Assembly (NCBI GenBank): GCA_009782405.1
Contig: WRJC01000001.1
Span: 62,001 to 126,000, forward strand
From: Oscillospiraceae bacterium
GTDB lineage: Bacteria > Bacillota_A > Clostridia > Oscillospirales > WRJC01
DNA: 64,000 nt
Reading direction: 5' to 3'
Shown: positions 52,602 to 61,093 of the stretch, piece after piece
How positions within the stretch are numbered: position 1 is the stretch's first letter
Layout of the letters: the number at the start of each line of letters is the position of its first letter
The notes under the pieces: model-generated
Database searches by the model: none
Told to the model about the DNA's origin: nothing
Seen by the model: only the letters and a program-made list of their open reading frames with translations
Translations under genes and position numbers: made by a program

Positions 52602-53720
52602 ATGGCAAAACAAACAAACAGGGAAAAATTCAAGGATTACATAAAAAACGGCGGCGCCATGTTCGCTTCGCCGCAGATAGGCGCAGGGGCGGGCTTCGAC
52701 GCCAAATTGGCCGGCAAAGAATGGCTTTCACAGGCGACTTTCGAAGATACGGCGAACGCCTGCAAAAAATTTCAAATGACCCCCCTGTACAATTTTGGCA
52801 TGATCGACCTCGGCTCGCTCATGCCGGATGTATGCCGCTGGGAAAACTTAAAAAGCGAAGATGAAGGCGACAGGAAATATCACGAAAACAGGCTCCATAT
52901 CGGCAAATACCATCTCGATGTGCATACAATGGAAGAAAAAATAAAAGGCGGGTTCCAAACCAAGTATCTGATCACCGAGGACGAAGAGCTGGAAATCCTC
53001 GACTATTATCTGGACAGGCTGCTCGAAGTGACGGATTATTCCCCCGTTACGGCGCATGTGAAAAATGTCAGGAAAATGGTCGGCGAGGACGAAGCTTTCG
53101 ATATTCAATGGTGCATGCAGCCCTATGAAATGCTCGGCTTCCCGACCACGATGCACACGGCGATCTTAGCAAAACAAGAACGCGAAAAGTTCATGGAGAT
53201 GATGGACAAAATACTCGCGATAGACGAAAAATTGATAAAAGCGGTGGCGGCGGGAGGCAGCGATTTCGTATTTTTGGGCGGCCCCGGCAGCGAAATGATT
53301 TCGCCGAAATATTACGAAGATTTCCTGGTTCCGTACTCAAAGGCAGCAACTTCCATGGCCCACTCCGAAAACCTGCTGATCTATTCGCATATCTGCTCGC
53401 CGATCGAACCGATGCTGACATTGGGTTATTACAACGAAATGGGCATAGATTTGTTTGAAACGATTTCGCCGCCGCCGGTAGGCAACATAAAAAGCCTTGA
53501 GGATGCTTTCGGAAAACTTGACCCGGGTATTTGCACGAGGGGCAACATAGGGCTCGACAAACTGCTGCTTGGAACCCCCGGGGAGATAAGCGAAATAGCC
53601 GGGGAAATAGTGGAAACGGCGAAAAGGTGCGGCCGCAAGCACATCCTCGCGGCGAGCGACTATCTGTTCTACGACGTCCCGGAGCAAAACGTCAGGGCAA
53701 TGTGCGAGGTTTTGGCATGA
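52602..53720 (+). CDS. URO-D (uroporphyrinogen decarboxylase) family protein
   Basis: 372 residues from the ATG at 52602 (AAGGGG upstream). TIM-barrel features include FVFLGGPGSEMISPKYYEDF, IYSHICSPIEPMLTLGYYNE, DLFETISPPPVGNI and a C-terminal HILAASDYLFYDVPEQN. Like the paralogue at 14987 it lacks HemE substrate motifs and lies by carbohydrate genes. Some relatives transfer methyl groups with corrinoid partners, but none is encoded near. Reaction unknown. Confidence 0.82.
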   Translation: MAKQTNREKFKDYIKNGGAMFASPQIGAGAGFDAKLAGKEWLSQATFEDTANACKKFQMTPLYNFGMIDLGSLMPDVCRWENLKSEDEGDRKYHENRLHIGKYHLDVHTMEEKIKGGFQTKYLITEDEELEILDYYLDRLLEVTDYSPVTAHVKNVRKMVGEDEAFDIQWCMQPYEMLGFPTTMHTAILAKQEREKFMEMMDKILAIDEKLIKAVAAGGSDFVFLGGPGSEMISPKYYEDFLVPYSKAATSMAHSENLLIYSHICSPIEPMLTLGYYNEMGIDLFETISPPPVGNIKSLEDAFGKLDPGICTRGNIGLDKLLLGTPGEISEIAGEIVETAKRCGRKHILAASDYLFYDVPEQNVRAMCEVLA

Positions 53721-53734
53721 CTTTACGAGGAATT

Positions 53735-55537
53735 ATGGCCATGAAGCATAAGACAATGTTTTTTTGCCTGCTTTTTTGCATGGCTGCCTTTGCGCTGTGC
53801 GGCTGCCGGGTGACAAAAAAAAGCGCAGATCAGCAAGCGGCAGATTTGGCCACCACATCCAATACGGATATCATACAGCAAACCGGACAGGAAACGACCT
53901 CCCCGACAAGCGCCGAAATGCCCGTCATCCAAAATACGGCCGCCGATTACATCGCCTTCATGGAAAACCTGAATCCCGAGATTGCGGAAATGGACGAATT
54001 GTCCTATTTGGAAATGGATGCGGACAACGACGGAAACATGGAAATAGTCGCGGCTTTCGGGAACATGGCGCAAGAGGGAAATGACGCGGGCATAATAAAG
54101 GCCAGTTTCGCGCTGCGCGACAGGGGAGGCGAAATAGAACTGATAAAGCAGGATTTTTGCGATGGCCGGGGATACGAGTGCTGCGAAGTCCAATTCGCGC
54201 GATTTTCCGGTTCGCCCGCCGCATTCGTCGTTGTCGGGATCACCAACCAGGCGAATATGAACGGGCTGGCCATCTACGAAATAATCGGGGGCGATATGAC
54301 GGAATCGATCCGGGCGGTTTCGCCGGCCGGCGTTTGCAGCGCGTATCTGCACGACGACCGGGGCGACGGGCTCTACGGCGGCTTCATAAAAACGCTTTCA
54401 AGCTACGACGTCCTGTATTATCCCGTCACGACCTTCTACAACTTTTCCGGAGGCCGATTCGAGGCGCAAAACAGCACAGTTTCAATCGGGGAATATCCGT
54501 CTGCCCCGGAAGAAGCGGTAATACAATATCTTTCGCTGATTTTACTCAATCAACGATATAATTCGGGCGAAATCACGGAACGCATCCATGAACTGGCGGA
54601 AAATGCCGATTGGGACATATTCGGCTCCGCCGACGACTGGCAGAGCGCGCTGTACAAATATATTTCGGGCATAGAAAATTCCGGCGAACCGAACATGATT
54701 GCGCGTGAAGCCGAATTGGGGAGCGATTCCAATATTGTCGTCGTTTTGGAAAATTCCGGCAAAGCCGAAACAGTCACCTTGATTTTTGATTTGGAACTCG
54801 ACGAGGAAAGGTGGCACATCACATTCATCGACCCGAATTTCAGCTCGGGCATAGACAGCGAAAACATCACTTTCGTAACATACCCCATCCGGGAAAAATA
54901 TTACAATTCCGCAAACGGCTATGCCGAATTGGATTTGACATTGCCGGCAATCGACGGATATTACGGGGGGATAGAAACGATCAACGAATTTTTCGCGGCA
55001 AAAAAAGATTTTTTTTACGGCGAACTCCCCCTTGAGTCCTTGGAATCGGCGGGCGAGGCCGAAGGCAAAAAAGACGGCTATTTCAGGAGCGCGCACTACC
55101 GCTTTGCCGCCAGAATCGGCGACATCGTTTCAATATGGGCGGATCTCGACGGAGGGGCGGGAGGCGTTGGCTGGCAGGGCATCGAGGGAGATGTGTTCCG
55201 GCTCGGAACCGGCAAAAAATTGATCCTTCCGGATATATTCAATGTGGGCAAAGATCAATATTCGGAGCGCCTCCATGATTTCGTCGCGGGGGAAATCGCG
55301 GCGAATATCGCGAGGTTCGGCGATGGCGCGGGATATATGTTCGACGATCCGTATTCCGGCGAAGGCTACGAAAGCATCCGGACGCACGATGAAAGCGATT
55401 TTTACCTGACGGAGGATTGTTTGGTTGTCTTTTATCCTAAGTATGTGCTTGCCGACGGCGCATCCGGCCCCCAGGTTTTTTACATACCCTATGATCGCAT
55501 TTCCGATATTCTGGCTTTTGAGCTGCCCGCGAACTGA
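53735..55537 (+). CDS. Lipoprotein with C-terminal RsiV/DUF3298-like domain
   Basis: About 600 residues. Lipoprotein signal MKHKTMFFCLLFCMAAFALC ending in GC. Starts at 53717, 53735 and 53741 are all possible; GAGG at 53727 favours one of the last two. A Thr/Ser-rich spacer and a ~350-residue region without motif follow. The last ~190 residues (NGYAELDLTLPAIDGYYGGI ... FYLTEDCLVVFYPKYVLADG) fit the DUF4163/DUF3298 pair of RsiV and PdaC, which bind cell-wall ligands. Follows the URO-D gene. Confidence 0.75.
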   Translation: MAMKHKTMFFCLLFCMAAFALCGCRVTKKSADQQAADLATTSNTDIIQQTGQETTSPTSAEMPVIQNTAADYIAFMENLNPEIAEMDELSYLEMDADNDGNMEIVAAFGNMAQEGNDAGIIKASFALRDRGGEIELIKQDFCDGRGYECCEVQFARFSGSPAAFVVVGITNQANMNGLAIYEIIGGDMTESIRAVSPAGVCSAYLHDDRGDGLYGGFIKTLSSYDVLYYPVTTFYNFSGGRFEAQNSTVSIGEYPSAPEEAVIQYLSLILLNQRYNSGEITERIHELAENADWDIFGSADDWQSALYKYISGIENSGEPNMIAREAELGSDSNIVVVLENSGKAETVTLIFDLELDEERWHITFIDPNFSSGIDSENITFVTYPIREKYYNSANGYAELDLTLPAIDGYYGGIETINEFFAAKKDFFYGELPLESLESAGEAEGKKDGYFRSAHYRFAARIGDIVSIWADLDGGAGGVGWQGIEGDVFRLGTGKKLILPDIFNVGKDQYSERLHDFVAGEIAANIARFGDGAGYMFDDPYSGEGYESIRTHDESDFYLTEDCLVVFYPKYVLADGASGPQVFYIPYDRISDILAFELPAN

Positions 55538-55567
55538 AACATAAGGAAAGGAAAAAAGGAAACAGAG

Positions 55568-57295
55568 ATGGACAAAACAAGAAAAAAGCCGAATATCGTA
55601 TTCGTGCTGACCGACGACCAGGGCTACCCCGATTTGGGCTGCACCGGAAACCCATATATAAGAACGCCGAACATCGACGCATTTTACGATGAGTCGGCGC
55701 GCCTGAACGATTTTCATGTGGCGCCGCTGTGCGCCCCGACGCGCGGGGCGCTGCTCACCGGGCACAGGCCCACGCGAAACGGCGTTTGGGCCACCTGCTG
55801 GGGGAGGTCGCTGCTCAAAGCGAGCGAGGTGACGCTGGCCGATGTCTTGCGGGCAAACGGGTACGCCACGGGCATGTTCGGCAAATGGCACCTCGGCGAC
55901 AATTACCCGTACCGCCCCCAGGACCGCGGATTTGACACCGTGGTGGCCCACAAAGGCGGCGGAGTGGGGCAAACGCCCGATTTTTGGGGCAACAACTATT
56001 TCGACGACACATATTTCCACAACGGCCGGCCCACCGAGCATACCGGCTATTGCACGGACGTTTGGTTTTGCGAAGCATCAAAATTCATACGCGCAAAACA
56101 TGAAAACGACGAACCGTTTTTTGCCTACATAGCCACGAACGCGCCGCACTGGCCCTATCTCGTCGAGGAAAAATATGCGGCGCATTACAGGGGGATAGAC
56201 GATGTCGTCTCGCCCGAATTTTACGGTATGATCGAAAATATCGACGAAAACTTCGGGAAACTGAGGGCGCTTTTGAGGGAACTTGAAATAGAGGACGACA
56301 CTCTGCTGATTTTCATGACCGACAACGGGTCGTCGGCCGCAGCCGAGCTCGACAAGGATCAGTTCGCCAAGAGGGGGTACAACGCGGGAATGCGCGGAAT
56401 GAAGGGCAGCTATTACGACGGGGGACACAGGGTCCCCTGCATCATGCGCTGGCCGGGCGGGGAAATACAGAACCGCGACATAGACGAGCTGTGCTTCCAT
56501 GTCGATTTCATGCCGACGCTGCTTGATCTGTGCGGAATCGAAGCGCCGGCGCTCGATTTTGACGGGGAGACGCTTGGCGGGCTGCTGCGGGGGCAAAAGA
56601 AACGGCTTGAGGGCGAGCGCGTGGATTTCGCGCAGTACCGCCAATACACGGAGCCGCCCAGGAAATGGGAGAACGCGGTGCTCACCCGCCGGTACAGGCT
56701 TGTCGGCGGGTGCGAGCTGTACGACATAAAAAACGACCCCGGGCAGCGCACGGACATTTCGGGCGCAAACCCAAAAATCGTCGATCACATGCGCGCCCTG
56801 CACGAAAACTGGTGGCAGAAAGTCGCGCCCCATTTGGATGACTACTGCCCGATTGCGATAGGGAGCGAAATGGAAAATCCGACGCGGCTAGACGCCATGG
56901 ATGTGATGGGGGATGTGGCTTGGAACCAAAACCATATCGCCGCCGCCCAAAAAAGCACGGGCAAATGGGCGGTGGAGGTCTGCCGCGCGGGAAGTTACCG
57001 CATATCGCTCAGGCGATGGCCAAGAGAATTCCCGCTGAAGATATATGACGACTGTTCGGCGGAAGAAGCCGGGCGGCTTGCCCCGTACGAAAAAATAACG
57101 CCAAAAGCGATCCGCCCAAAACTCGCGCGGATAAAATTGTTTGAAACCGGCTACGAATTGCCCTTAAATGGCGACGAAGAGGAAGCGGTGTTCGAAATCG
57201 ATGTGCCGCGGAAGGGCCCGACTGTTTTGGAGGCCTGGTTTATCGGGGATAACCAAAAACAGGGCGCATATTACGCATATGTCGAAAAAATGTAG
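55568..57295 (+). CDS. Sulfatase (arylsulfatase-type)
   Basis: 575 residues. IVFVLTDDQGYPDLGC carries the metal-binding Asp pair (16-17). The sulfatase signature CAPTRGALLTG (Cys55) has the C-x-P-x-R core, so the Cys must be oxidised to formylglycine; no maturase is encoded in this window. GKWHLGD, HWPYL and TDNGSS complete the active site. No signal peptide, so cytoplasmic unless exported otherwise. With the GH38 enzyme it suggests use of a sulfated manno-glycan or host glycan, which is inference. Confidence 0.9.
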   Translation: MDKTRKKPNIVFVLTDDQGYPDLGCTGNPYIRTPNIDAFYDESARLNDFHVAPLCAPTRGALLTGHRPTRNGVWATCWGRSLLKASEVTLADVLRANGYATGMFGKWHLGDNYPYRPQDRGFDTVVAHKGGGVGQTPDFWGNNYFDDTYFHNGRPTEHTGYCTDVWFCEASKFIRAKHENDEPFFAYIATNAPHWPYLVEEKYAAHYRGIDDVVSPEFYGMIENIDENFGKLRALLRELEIEDDTLLIFMTDNGSSAAAELDKDQFAKRGYNAGMRGMKGSYYDGGHRVPCIMRWPGGEIQNRDIDELCFHVDFMPTLLDLCGIEAPALDFDGETLGGLLRGQKKRLEGERVDFAQYRQYTEPPRKWENAVLTRRYRLVGGCELYDIKNDPGQRTDISGANPKIVDHMRALHENWWQKVAPHLDDYCPIAIGSEMENPTRLDAMDVMGDVAWNQNHIAAAQKSTGKWAVEVCRAGSYRISLRRWPREFPLKIYDDCSAEEAGRLAPYEKITPKAIRPKLARIKLFETGYELPLNGDEEEAVFEIDVPRKGPTVLEAWFIGDNQKQGAYYAYVEKM

Positions 57296-57362
57296 AAATC
57301 GGGATATGGAACGCGCCTAAAAAACCGATAGTCGAACCCGGACAGAAAGGTTGGTTTATAAT

Positions 57363-57878
57363 ATGCGTTTGTTTATCGCCGTAAATTTCAATAATGAAAC
57401 GCGCTCGCGCCTGCTTGCGCTGCGCGATGAACTGCGCTACAAAGCACAGCGCGGGAACTTCTCCGCGCCGGAGAATTTGCACCTGACTCTTGCTTTTCTC
57501 GGCGAGTGCGGCGACAAACAGGCCGCCGCTGTCAAGTCTGTGCTCAGCGTCGTAAATTTTGAGCCGTTCGATATAACGGTTGACTGCATCGGGCGATTCA
57601 AACGCGACGGCGGCGATATTTGGTGGGCGGGGCTGCGCGGAAGCAAACCTTTGGTTGCGCTGCAAGGCGAATTGGCTGAAAAGCTGATTGCCGCAGGGTT
57701 TTTTCTCGATGAGCGAAAGTACAGCCCTCATATCACGCTTGGGCGCGAAGTGATAACGGGCGCAAAGCCGTGGCAAATAAAATTGTTTGGCGAAACAATC
57801 GGCGCGATTGACTTGATGAAATCGGAACGCATAAACGGAAAACCGGCGTACACGTCGATATACAGACGCGGAGAATGA
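57363..57878 (+). CDS. thpR: RNA 2',3'-cyclic phosphodiesterase ThpR
   Basis: 171 residues from the ATG at 57363 (AAAGG upstream). MRLFIAVNF at the N-terminus and two H-x-T-x motifs, HLTLAFLG and HITLGR, identify the ThpR/LigT 2H phosphoesterases that hydrolyse RNA 2',3'-cyclic phosphate. Downstream of the sulfatase by 67 bp. A second, unrelated-looking 2H protein is at 33245. Confidence 0.9.
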   Translation: MRLFIAVNFNNETRSRLLALRDELRYKAQRGNFSAPENLHLTLAFLGECGDKQAAAVKSVLSVVNFEPFDITVDCIGRFKRDGGDIWWAGLRGSKPLVALQGELAEKLIAAGFFLDERKYSPHITLGREVITGAKPWQIKLFGETIGAIDLMKSERINGKPAYTSIYRRGE

Positions 57879-57898
57879 TGAAGAGGGGATGAAATCAA

Positions 57899-58258
57899 AT
57901 GGGTTGCTTGGGTAATATTATTTGGATTTTATGCGGCGGGATATGGCAAGCCTTAGCTTGGTTTTTGATGGGGCTCTTGTGGTGTGCCACGATTATTGGG
58001 ATTCCCATAGGGCGGCAATGTTTCAAGTTCGCTTCGCTTGCCTTTGCTCCATTCGGGAAGGAAGTTAAATATGGGGGCGGCACGCCGTCGCTCATAGCGA
58101 ATATCGTTTGGATTGTTATCAGCGGCATCCCTTTGGCTGTATGCGCCGCAGTGAACGGATTGCTTTTTTGTTGCACGATAATCGGCATCCCGTTCGGTTT
58201 GCAGTGTTTCAAAATAGCAAAACTCGCCCTCATGCCGTTCGGCGCGAGGATTGCATGA
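57899..58258 (+). CDS. YccF-domain membrane protein
   Basis: 119 residues with two internal repeats, each ending IIGIPxGxQCFKxAxLAxxPFG, and about four membrane segments, the DUF307/YccF plan. GAGGGG upstream of the ATG. 20 bp after thpR, probably same transcript. In E. coli YccF is linked to a membrane phosphatase-like function that is still uncertain; role here unknown. Confidence 0.88.
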   Translation: MGCLGNIIWILCGGIWQALAWFLMGLLWCATIIGIPIGRQCFKFASLAFAPFGKEVKYGGGTPSLIANIVWIVISGIPLAVCAAVNGLLFCCTIIGIPFGLQCFKIAKLALMPFGARIA

Positions 58259-58355
58259 GGAGCCTTTTTTCAAGTGCGTTTTATATTATTTTTTTCTTTT
58301 ATATGCCTTTTCATTTGGATGTTTTTGCGATTTGATTTAAAATTTCCCGCACCTA

Positions 58356-58384
58356 TTGACAAGCGCGGGAAAACGTGATACAAT
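58356..58384 (+). promoter_or_regulatory. Promoter of the candidate antitoxin small RNA
   Basis: -35 TTGACA (58356-58361), -10 TACAAT (58379-58384), spacer 17 bp, with no protein-coding gene downstream. Confidence 0.75.
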
Positions 58385-58390
58385 GAAACC

Positions 58391-58515
58391 AGCCATAAGA
58401 GAGAGGGTAGCCACACCCTCCCGCGTACACTGGCGGTACGGCCAAACTCGGATCAACTAAAAAAGTCAAGCCGAAAAATAGACCACTACCTTAGCTCGGG
58501 CGGTCTATTTTTTCT
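58391..58515 (+). ncRNA. Candidate antitoxin small RNA (RatA-like arrangement)
   Basis: A ~120-nt transcript is predicted from the promoter to the hairpin at 58474-58512. It would fold into GAGGGT/ACCCTC and CGTAC/GTACG stems and end at the shared terminator. It converges on the minus-strand toxin-like transcript and would be antisense to its 3' end, as RatA is to txpA in Bacillus subtilis. No reading frame with a ribosome site is present. Confidence 0.5.
58474..58512. terminator. Bidirectional terminator between small RNA and toxin-like gene
   Basis: An 11-bp outer stem AAAAATAGACC (58474-58484) / GGTCTATTTTT (58502-58512). T-runs on each strand let it end both convergent transcripts. Confidence 0.8.
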
Positions 58516-58600
58516 TATTTCTCAACGTGACAATAATCGAAATTATTGTAACTAACGAGAGTGCGATGAAAATAAATATGGATTTTGATGAATTTACGGA
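58502..58600 (-). pseudogene. C-terminal piece of a holin-like hydrophobic peptide
   Basis: On the minus strand, SIFIFIALSLVTIISIIVTL followed by RNKKK and TAG: a membrane helix plus basic tail, the shape of TxpA/BsrH-type 'putative holin-like toxins'. No start codon is available between an upstream TAA and this helix. The inverted-repeat element lies just upstream, so the 5' half appears displaced. Confidence 0.45.
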
Positions 58601-58603
58601 ATT

Positions 58604-58786
58604 TTACCTGTAGGGGACGTCGTCCTCGACGTCCCGCGAGTCTGATTTCACACAAATTCTTACCACGGGACGTCGAGGACGACGTCCCCTACCACCTATC
58701 GACCAATACATCGCCTTAATCCATTGTTTTCCCCTCGAACTCACGTTAACTACTATCGAAACAATACTGATAATAGATTCCAACAT
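58604..58786 (-). CDS. Short hydrophobic toxin-like peptide, reading into an inverted-repeat element
   Basis: ATG at 58786 with a strong AAGGGGTGAGG upstream and a good promoter at 58856-58884. The peptide begins MLESIISIVSIVVNV, a single membrane helix as in type I toxins. From about residue 32 the frame runs through the inverted-repeat element and ends VEDDVPYR, so the C-terminus is not native. The piece at 58502-58600 may be its original tail. Probably inactive as it stands. Confidence 0.45.
   Translation of the reverse strand: MLESIISIVSIVVNVSSRGKQWIKAMYWSIGGRGRRPRRPVVRICVKSDSRDVEDDVPYR
58610..58692. mobile_element. Miniature inverted-repeat element
   Basis: 83 bp with perfect 27-bp terminal inverted repeats (58610-58636 and 58666-58692) that begin GTAGGGGACGTC, around a 29-bp centre. 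No coding capacity. The structure suits a MITE or REP-like unit, and it has landed in the toxin-like gene. Confidence 0.75.
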
Positions 58787-58821
58787 CGACCTCACCCCTT
58801 CCGGCTTTCAGCCTTTAGAGT

Positions 58822-59193
58822 TCAGCCTTTGTCCACCGCCCCGTGTACTGGTACCATTGTACCACAAGCCCGCGAAAAAGTCAATGATAAAAATAACGGA
58901 GCGATTTTTCGTCCCGTTATTTTGGTGATTCCACGCCCTTCATGATCTGTTTTAACTACCTTTTTGGTTTGAAATCCACTTTTTGAATCTTTGCGATAAT
59001 CTTTTGAAACATACGATAAATTTATTTCAATTGGCAATCCTAATTGATTGGCGATTTCTTTAATGGCCTCTTTTATTTTCGAGCAAATAAGATTTGTTAA
59101 TTTTGATGAGTTTACAAATTCTTTAATTCCAAAAATCGGTATAAGTTCATCGAGAATTTTATCTATATACTCGTTATTTACTTCGTTTTTCAG
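58822..59193 (-). pseudogene. Truncated gene with possible CTG start, N-terminal fragment
   Basis: A minus-strand frame reads KNEVNNEYIDKILDELIPIF, then KIKEAIKEIANQLGLPIEIN and SGFQTKKVVKTDHEGRGITK. An AGAGGG site lies 7 bp before a CTG at 59193, and no ATG/GTG/TTG is suitably placed. The middle recalls the N-terminal half of a family of putative HExxH-type peptidases from Firmicutes mobile regions (from memory, low certainty). The last ~25 codons overlap the promoter of the toxin locus, so the original 3' part is lost. Confidence 0.4.
58856..58884 (-). promoter_or_regulatory. Promoter of the toxin-like peptide
   Basis: Minus-strand -35 TTGACT (58884-58879), -10 TACAAT (58861-58856), spacer 17 bp; leader ~60 nt to the SD. 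Confidence 0.7.
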
Positions 59194-59276
59194 ATCTTTT
59201 CCCTCTTTTTATTGTTTTTACATGAGAGAGCGCAAAAACTTTTTGCGCTCTCTGCCATATACTTCAATTGTTCGAT

Positions 59277-60920
59277 TTATATTGTTTTTTTCCTTTTATA
59301 TGCCCTTGCAACCCTTGAACTCGACAACAAGGCCAAAGCCAATATAAACCAAACGCCTGTTTCCGCGCCGGTTTTCGGATTATCCTTGTCGTCATATTGC
59401 TGGTTGTTGGCATCATTGGCCGAGGAACCCGAATTGTTTGCGCTGCCGCCCAATGCAAGCGTGAAACGCAGCACGCCCTTTTTCAATGTCTTAGATGCGC
59501 CGCTGCCTTCATTGAATTCCATTATGAGTATATTTTCGCCGTTTTTCGCTTTATTTGCAAAAGTTGGCGCATATATCGTAATTATACTGCTTCCTTCTCT
59601 TACATCATAATCAAATTCTGTCGAATTCTTCCCTCGCTCAATCAATTCGATGTCGTTGAGATATACATGATGCGCAAAATTGGCGTAAGGGCCATTGCAT
59701 ATAAATTCATAATCCCTAATTTCCGTTATAATTATATTGTCAACGGTAAACTCATACCCGGGATCGCTTTTGATGTAAATATTTGCATCGATACTGTCCA
59801 ATACATTCAATGTACACTTTATTTCAGCTGCGGAATTCATTGGATTATGTGATTTAGGATCAATTACTGAATACCCGGTTGCGCCAACCGTAAAAGTTAA
59901 AGTTCCGATATTTTTCGGAACGCCATATATTTCACCGTTAGGCATCAACTTCAAACCATGGGAACTTAAAGTATTTCCTATCTCCCAATATGTCGTCTGC
60001 CCATTATTTTGCAAAAAATATGAATACGGCACGTCTTTAATCGCAAACGCAAGAGAATAACTCAATACCAATGGTGGGTCATTGTTGTAATTGCGGATAT
60101 TATTGTCGCCAGGTTGATAATCATACTCGGGGCGATGGTATGTATTGCCTGTGATGTCAATTGCAATTTTACGAAATACATCATCAAGATCATCAATATT
60201 TGTTACGTTATAATACCCTTGGCTTTGCAAGTCTTTCATGAATCTTTCGGCAAACGATAAGTTATTGCCAGACACGCCATGAAAAAAGCCGAGTGTATAA
60301 ATATCATACCCTTTGTTTTTCAATTCACTTGCTTTATTGTAAGTTGCATTGGCAGCCATAAAGTAAGCAGAATCCGAACTTGTATATGGCCCCGACTCAG
60401 AGGAACCAACTCCAGGCAAACCATCGGACATAAATAAAATCTTTTTCGTTATTCCATTGCCATTTGGTTTTTCGCTTAACAATTTGTCGGCGCACTCTAA
60501 CGCGGCAATCATGTTTGTATTACTGCCAAGAGTTAAAGCATTTATTTTGGCTTGCAATTCGCTCAAATCGTTAGTAAAATGACATATTATATCGGCATTA
60601 GAGGCATAAGCTACTATGGCTATATAATTTTCTCCGCCACTTGCCAAAACTTGTTTGCAAAAGTTATTTGCGGCGGGTATGAGGTTTGCTATCGGAGCAC
60701 CACCCATACTACCCATACTACTGGAAACATCAAGGACAAGGACGTAATAATGCACGCCGCTGTTGGATGGGGCATCGTAAGGTTCGTCATCTATGTAAAA
60801 TTCATCGTCATTTATGTCATTCCCGTCGTCACTTAGGATGTCTGTCCCCGTTACTGATGTTGCGAAAACCAAAAGAACCGCTAAAAAAGCCAATACAAAG
60901 CTTAAAATCTTTTTATTCAT
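59277..60920 (-). CDS. VWA-domain surface protein with sortase-like NPKTG signal
   Basis: 547 residues. Signal peptide (KKILSFVLAFLAVLLVFATS), an acidic spacer, a VWA domain (~55-260) with MIDAS DVSSSMGS, SNTNM and MSDGLPG, then Ig-like domains (YSLAFAIKDVPYSYFLQNNG, a putative-Ig pattern). The C-terminus reads DNPKTGAETG, a hydrophobic run and RKKTI: a cell-wall sorting signal with NPKTG in place of LPXTG. Probably displayed on the wall and binding a partner by MIDAS. It lies downstream of a membrane kinase on the same strand. Confidence 0.85.
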   Translation of the reverse strand: MNKKILSFVLAFLAVLLVFATSVTGTDILSDDGNDINDDEFYIDDEPYDAPSNSGVHYYVLVLDVSSSMGSMGGAPIANLIPAANNFCKQVLASGGENYIAIVAYASNADIICHFTNDLSELQAKINALTLGSNTNMIAALECADKLLSEKPNGNGITKKILFMSDGLPGVGSSESGPYTSSDSAYFMAANATYNKASELKNKGYDIYTLGFFHGVSGNNLSFAERFMKDLQSQGYYNVTNIDDLDDVFRKIAIDITGNTYHRPEYDYQPGDNNIRNYNNDPPLVLSYSLAFAIKDVPYSYFLQNNGQTTYWEIGNTLSSHGLKLMPNGEIYGVPKNIGTLTFTVGATGYSVIDPKSHNPMNSAAEIKCTLNVLDSIDANIYIKSDPGYEFTVDNIIITEIRDYEFICNGPYANFAHHVYLNDIELIERGKNSTEFDYDVREGSSIITIYAPTFANKAKNGENILIMEFNEGSGASKTLKKGVLRFTLALGGSANNSGSSANDANNQQYDDKDNPKTGAETGVWFILALALLSSSRVARAYKRKKTI

Positions 60921-61093
60921 AAGAATCCTCCTCTTAAGGTTGCTTAAATTTTTTTGTTTTTTTTCGTTTCGGAATTTTTTACAACTTTTCCGATAAATAA
61001 TGTTGTTTTAGTTTAATTTTTGCCATATCAAGATGAATTGAACATAAAACATCATCAGCCCTTTCCGTTTATTTTTTCCGTTCTCGCAATCGC

